A stretch of DNA of 64,000 nt from CAYMEV01 sp964389675 [NCBI: uncultured Candidatus Sumerlaeota bacterium] (lineage in GTDB: Bacteria; CAYMEV01), in the NCBI GenBank assembly GCA_964389675.1, contig CAYMEV010000018.1:15564-79563 (forward strand), in the 5' to 3' direction. Positions 60,520 through 64,000 of the stretch are shown here, in pieces. The position numbers were made by a program, and so were the translations under genes. Position 1 is the first letter of the stretch. Every line of letters begins with the position of its first letter. Under the pieces are notes generated by a model, which saw nothing but the letters and a program-made list of their open reading frames with translations, did no database searches and had not been told where the DNA came from.

Positions 60520-62094
60520 ATGAACGGATTTATGACTCATTGGGAAATATACCTTGCAGCCTTGGCCGGCATAATAATTGGTGCTGTAATAACCTATATA
60601 TTTGTCGCAAAACTTTCAAAAAAACTGCTTTACCTGGCAAAGGAAAACTCAAAGGAAATTCTGAAAAAGGCCAGCCTGGAAAGGGAGACTATAGTTAAGA
60701 ATGCAGAGATTGACGGCAAGGAGCTGGTCTACAAGCTTAAAATAAAAGCTGAGGATGAGATCAAGAACAGGAAGCGTGATCTCGACAAGTATGAGAGGAA
60801 ACTTCTGCAGAGAAGTCAGGGGATAGACAGAAAATCCACGCTCCTTGAGGCCAAGGAGATGGATATAAGAAAGAAGGAAAAGGAACTGACCATTGGCCTT
60901 AAGAATATAACAAAGGAACAGGATGAGGCCCAGGAACTCAAAAAGAGGCAGATAACAGAGCTGGAAAAAATTTCAAAGCTAAGTTCTGACGAAGCTAAGG
61001 AGATACTCTTCAATAAGCTTGTAAATGACGCAAAAAGGGATTCTGAAGGGATTATAAAGAATATAATTGATGAAGCAAGGGCAAAAGCGGATGTCCAGGC
61101 AAAGAAGGTCATAGCCGTGGCTGTCCAGAAAAATGCATCGGAATATGCCGAAAAGCTCAGCGTCAGCATAGTGAACCTCCCTAATGATGAAATGAAGGGA
61201 AGGATAATAGGCAGGGAAGGAAGGAATATCAGAACACTCGAAAATCTTACAGGTGTTGACCTGATCATTGACGATACTCCTGAAGCTGTAATTATTTCCT
61301 GTTATGATTCCTATAAAAGAGAGATAGCTGTACAGACACTTGAAAGGCTTCTTGCTGATGGCAGGATACACCCGGCAAGAATAGAAGAGACAGTCGAAAA
61401 GGTCCAGGCATACATGCAGAAGCATATACTGGAGCTTGGGGAATCTGCTGCTTTTAAGGTTGGGATAACCAATATACCCAAGGACCTGATAAAACTTCTG
61501 GGAAGACTTCATTACAGGACAAGCTATTCTCAGAATGTCCTGGAACACAGTATTGAAGTTGCCATGTTCGCCGGCAGTATGGCTGCTGAACTGGGCATAA
61601 ACGCAAAGCTTGCGAAAAGGGCAGGCCTTCTTCATGATATAGGAAAGGCAATAGACCAGGATACAGAAGGTACGCATGCAAAACTGGGTGCTGATATTCT
61701 GCGTAAATACAAGGAAGACCCCCTTCTTATCAGCGCTGTAGAAGCTCATCATGATGAAGCAGAGCATCAGTCCATCGAATCTGTGCTCATCCAGGCAGCT
61801 GATGCACTATCAGCGGCAAGGCCCGGTGCAAGGAAGGAAATCCTTGAGATTTACCTGAAACGTATCTCAAAACTGGAAGAAATACCCAAATCCTTTGAGG
61901 GCGTGACAAATGCATATGCAATATCAGCAGGCAGGGAGCTCAGGATTATTGTTGAAAAGGATGCTGTCGATGATCAGAACGCAGTTGTCCTGGCCAGGGA
62001 TATTGCCAAAAGGATAGAAAAGGACGTTGAATACCCCGGACAGATAAAGGTTACTGTCATAAGAGAATCAAGAGCTGTGGATTATGCAAACTGA
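60520..62094 (+). CDS. rny: Ribonuclease Y
   Basis: A 524-residue membrane-anchored endoribonuclease starting mRNA decay. One N-terminal helix (about 8-30), a long charged coiled coil (about 35-210), a KH domain (KGRIIGREGRNIRTLENLTG, DLIIDDTPEAVIIS), then the HD domain (HSIEVAMFAGSMAAEL, GLLHDIGKAIDQD, AHHDEAEHQSIESVLIQAADALSAARPGARKE). Full length. AGGAGG site; follows the 6S-like RNA and overlaps xseA by 11 bp. Confidence 0.97.
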   Translation: MNGFMTHWEIYLAALAGIIIGAVITYIFVAKLSKKLLYLAKENSKEILKKASLERETIVKNAEIDGKELVYKLKIKAEDEIKNRKRDLDKYERKLLQRSQGIDRKSTLLEAKEMDIRKKEKELTIGLKNITKEQDEAQELKKRQITELEKISKLSSDEAKEILFNKLVNDAKRDSEGIIKNIIDEARAKADVQAKKVIAVAVQKNASEYAEKLSVSIVNLPNDEMKGRIIGREGRNIRTLENLTGVDLIIDDTPEAVIISCYDSYKREIAVQTLERLLADGRIHPARIEETVEKVQAYMQKHILELGESAAFKVGITNIPKDLIKLLGRLHYRTSYSQNVLEHSIEVAMFAGSMAAELGINAKLAKRAGLLHDIGKAIDQDTEGTHAKLGADILRKYKEDPLLISAVEAHHDEAEHQSIESVLIQAADALSAARPGARKEILEIYLKRISKLEEIPKSFEGVTNAYAISAGRELRIIVEKDAVDDQNAVVLARDIAKRIEKDVEYPGQIKVTVIRESRAVDYAN

Positions 62095-63598
62095 TGAGAA
62101 GGTATTCTCAGTAAGCGAAATAAGCCTTTATATCAAGAATGCTGTCCAGAGCGTTTTCCCCTACAGCATAAAGATAAGGGGGGAACTGACAAATATTACC
62201 CTCTCCAGGTCCGGCCATCTGTACTTTGATATCAAGGACGAAAACTCCAGCATCTCAGCAACCCTGTTTAAGAATAATATGCGAAAGGTTAGCAAAAACT
62301 GGGATAAAATAGATGTAATCCTTCCGCTGAATCCCGATAAAATCACCCTCGAACAGGGGAAAGAGATAATAATAGAAGGAAGCCTGGGCACCTATGCCAG
62401 GGCAAGCCGCTACCAGATCAATGTAATAAATATCCTGACACTGGATAAAACAGGAGCCCTGCATAAAAAATACCTTATCCTGAGGGATAAGCTTGAAAAA
62501 GAGGGCTATTTCGAAAAGTCACATAAGAAACCAATTCCCTTATACCCCTCAAGGATTGCAATAGTCACATCAGCGCACGGAGCTGCCGTTAAGGATATCC
62601 TGGATGTTTTAAGCCGTTTTCCCTTTATAAAAACTAGGCTTTTCCCCGTAATGGTACAGGGTGACAGAGCAGGAACCGATATAGCAGATAAGCTCCGGAT
62701 GATAAATGAAAAATATCCTGGCCGGTATGACCTTATAATAACAGGAAGGGGCGGGGGCAGTTATGAGGACCTTTTCTGCTTCAATGATGAGGATCTGGTA
62801 AAAGCGGTTTATGAATCCTGCATACCGGTAATATCAGCAGTAGGCCATGAAAGGGATATGTCCCTGACTGATTTTGCCGCTGATTTCAGTGCCATAACTC
62901 CGACAGCAGCAGGACAAAAAGCAATAAGCGGATACCTGGATGCTGTAAAAATAGTTGAATCCTCATTCAAAAGAATAAAAAGCCACGCATCATCCCTTAT
63001 CTCAAATTTCAAAAGCCGGATAGTATATCTTTCAGGCAAGAGAATAAGGCTCCTTTTAATAAACAGGATAAATACCCGGTACCAGCATCTTGATGCAATG
63101 TTTTCCGCCATGATTGAAAAAAGCCTTAAAAGCAGGATATCGGACACAAGGCACAATATCAGGTTTTACCTCAAGCAGGGTATTCAAAACAGCCTTAAGA
63201 ACAGAATAATCAGCAATAAACAATCTATAGATATTCTATCCAGCAGTATAAGAAATACCTTTATCAGTAAACAGTCAGCTTTCAGGCTATCCTTGAACAA
63301 AATGGCACCGGATTCTTTTCGCTCAATGATCAAAAACCTGATAGCCTTTCGCAGACAGAATATAAAGCACCGCATGGACTTTATAAGCGGACTATCGCCT
63401 AAAAACCTTCTTATAAAAGGATATTCCATAACAATGGATGAAAAAGGCAGGATAATAAGAAAAACAGGCCAGGTATCGGAAGGCCAGATAATAAAGACCA
63501 TGGTCTCCGACGGCACTATTGAATCAAATACCCTTAAAATAAAAGAAGAGGATAATTTCTATGACAAAAAGGACCAGAAAATCCAGCCCCGGATTTGA
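62084..63598 (+). CDS. xseA: Exodeoxyribonuclease VII large subunit
   Basis: A 504-residue catalytic subunit degrading single-stranded DNA. N-terminal OB fold (IRGELTNITLSRSGHLYFDIKDENSSISATLFKNN), then the nuclease core RIAIVTSAHGAAVKDILDVLSRRFP-type segment, ITGRGGGSYEDLFCFNDEDLVKAV, ISAVGHERDMSLTDFAADFSAITPTAAG, and a long helical arm with the C-terminal GYSITMDEKGRIIRK. Overlaps rny and xseB, so all three are translationally linked. Confidence 0.97.
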   Translation: MQTDEKVFSVSEISLYIKNAVQSVFPYSIKIRGELTNITLSRSGHLYFDIKDENSSISATLFKNNMRKVSKNWDKIDVILPLNPDKITLEQGKEIIIEGSLGTYARASRYQINVINILTLDKTGALHKKYLILRDKLEKEGYFEKSHKKPIPLYPSRIAIVTSAHGAAVKDILDVLSRFPFIKTRLFPVMVQGDRAGTDIADKLRMINEKYPGRYDLIITGRGGGSYEDLFCFNDEDLVKAVYESCIPVISAVGHERDMSLTDFAADFSAITPTAAGQKAISGYLDAVKIVESSFKRIKSHASSLISNFKSRIVYLSGKRIRLLLINRINTRYQHLDAMFSAMIEKSLKSRISDTRHNIRFYLKQGIQNSLKNRIISNKQSIDILSSSIRNTFISKQSAFRLSLNKMAPDSFRSMIKNLIAFRRQNIKHRMDFISGLSPKNLLIKGYSITMDEKGRIIRKTGQVSEGQIIKTMVSDGTIESNTLKIKEEDNFYDKKDQKIQPRI

Positions 63599-63812
63599 AG
63601 AGAAGCTTAAAAGGCTGGAAGAGATCTCGGATCTGTTTGAAAACGGCGAACCCCGGCTCGAGGAATCCATAAAGCTTTACAAGGAGGCCATAGGCCTTTA
63701 CAAAGAGCTCAACAGCATACTGAACCAGGCAGAAAAGGCCATAAGGCAGAGCGAGGAAAACCTGGATGAAAAGGAACCCTCCCCCCCTGAAGAACCGGAA
63801 CAGGGCTTCTGA
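63561..63812 (+). CDS. xseB: Exodeoxyribonuclease VII small subunit
   Basis: An 83-residue helical subunit: FEEKLKRLEEISDLFENGEPRLEESIKLYKEAIGLYKELNSILNQAE matches the XseB family (FExxLxxLExIVxxLExGxxxLEESLxxYExG). The tail is Pro/Glu-rich. Its start lies 38 bp inside xseA, the usual overlap. Confidence 0.95.
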   Translation: MTKRTRKSSPGFEEKLKRLEEISDLFENGEPRLEESIKLYKEAIGLYKELNSILNQAEKAIRQSEENLDEKEPSPPEEPEQGF

Positions 63813-63821
63813 TAAAAGCTG

Positions 63822-64000
63822 TCACATACCCGCCAGTATCATCAGAAAATAGCTTATCACAAAGGCAATGCATGGGGAGATTACCCATACAAGGAATATC
63901 CTCTTTACCTTACAGGAAAGCAGAGGCAACAGCACCGTGCTGCTGTTGCCCTGCGATATTACTCTTCTACCAGGTTTACGACTACATAAAGGACATCCCC
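63822..64000 (-). CDS. Partial membrane protein running off the right edge
   Basis: An open minus-strand frame ending at TGA (63822-63824) gives a C-terminus with GRRVISQGN, KVKRIFLVWVISPCIAFVISYFLMILAGM and stop. The basic segment before a single strongly hydrophobic C-terminal helix with WVISP resembles the last helix of PiT-family phosphate transporters, but about 58 residues are too few to be sure. It is convergent with xseB, nine bases away. Confidence 0.45.
   Translation of the reverse strand, partial: GCPLCSRKPGRRVISQGNSSTVLLPLLSCKVKRIFLVWVISPCIAFVISYFLMILAGM

Overview
The window reads as ordinary chromosome from a diderm (Gram-negative type) bacterium of roughly 40-45% GC. The outer membrane is inferred from a fused LptC-LptA protein followed by LptB. 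Arginine is written mostly AGG/AGA and isoleucine often ATA. The gene set (RNase Y, HprK/HPr/EI next to rpoN and hpf, tgt-yajC-secD-secF, infC-rpmI-rplT-zapA, xseA-xseB, dxs-ispA) fits a Spirochaetota-like or other deep-branching diderm lineage. No gene fixes the phylum, so this placement is tentative. Many promoters of the form TTGAxx-16/17-TATxxT can be read directly, and several of them decide start codons.

Left part (1-17 kb): a periplasmic binding protein coupled to a membrane histidine kinase, a GT-C glycosyltransferase, three overlapping GT4 glycosyltransferases, then a duplicated minor-pilin (pseudopilin) locus. Each copy of that locus encodes a PilW/GspJ-like protein on the plus strand and, facing it, a PilV/GspI-like plus a very large PilX/GspK-like protein on the minus strand. 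The second copy carries one extra membrane-anchored protein. No pilus motor, platform or peptidase gene is present here.

Middle (17-31 kb): a metallophosphoesterase, a TPR lipoprotein-like exported protein, tgt, yajC-secD-secF with a structured leader and a clear terminator, a RelA/SpoT homologue whose hydrolase site is destroyed, a single RAYT (REP-associated transposase) element bounded by long inverted repeats, an ArnT-like glycosyltransferase, a triple-receiver diguanylate cyclase and a thioredoxin.

31-46.6 kb is one long plus-strand run: flippase-methyltransferase fusion, GNAT, SDR epimerase, HIT hydrolase, lptCA, lptB, rpoN, hpf, hprK, ptsH, ptsI, an inositol-monophosphatase family protein, an HD-GYP response regulator and a peroxiredoxin. 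It joins envelope assembly, sigma-54, ribosome hibernation and a regulatory PTS lacking sugar permeases.

46.7-58 kb is a minus-strand run read right to left: a Glu-rich repeat protein, ispA, dxs, a second RelA/SpoT homologue (hydrolase intact, synthetase eroded), a zinc-ribbon pseudo-receiver, an FHA-GAF sensor protein with a rearranged kinase core, and a methyltransferase-like protein. 58.3-63.8 kb holds tRNA-Val(GAC), infC, rpmI, rplT, a coiled-coil protein, zapA, a probable 6S RNA, rny, xseA and xseB. The most unusual items are the reciprocally degenerate RSH pair, the FHA/REC/HisKA protein with no ATPase after its H-box, the duplicated pseudopilin cassettes, and the several receiver domains lacking the phospho-acceptor Asp. 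I found no CRISPR array, prophage or recognisable defence system.
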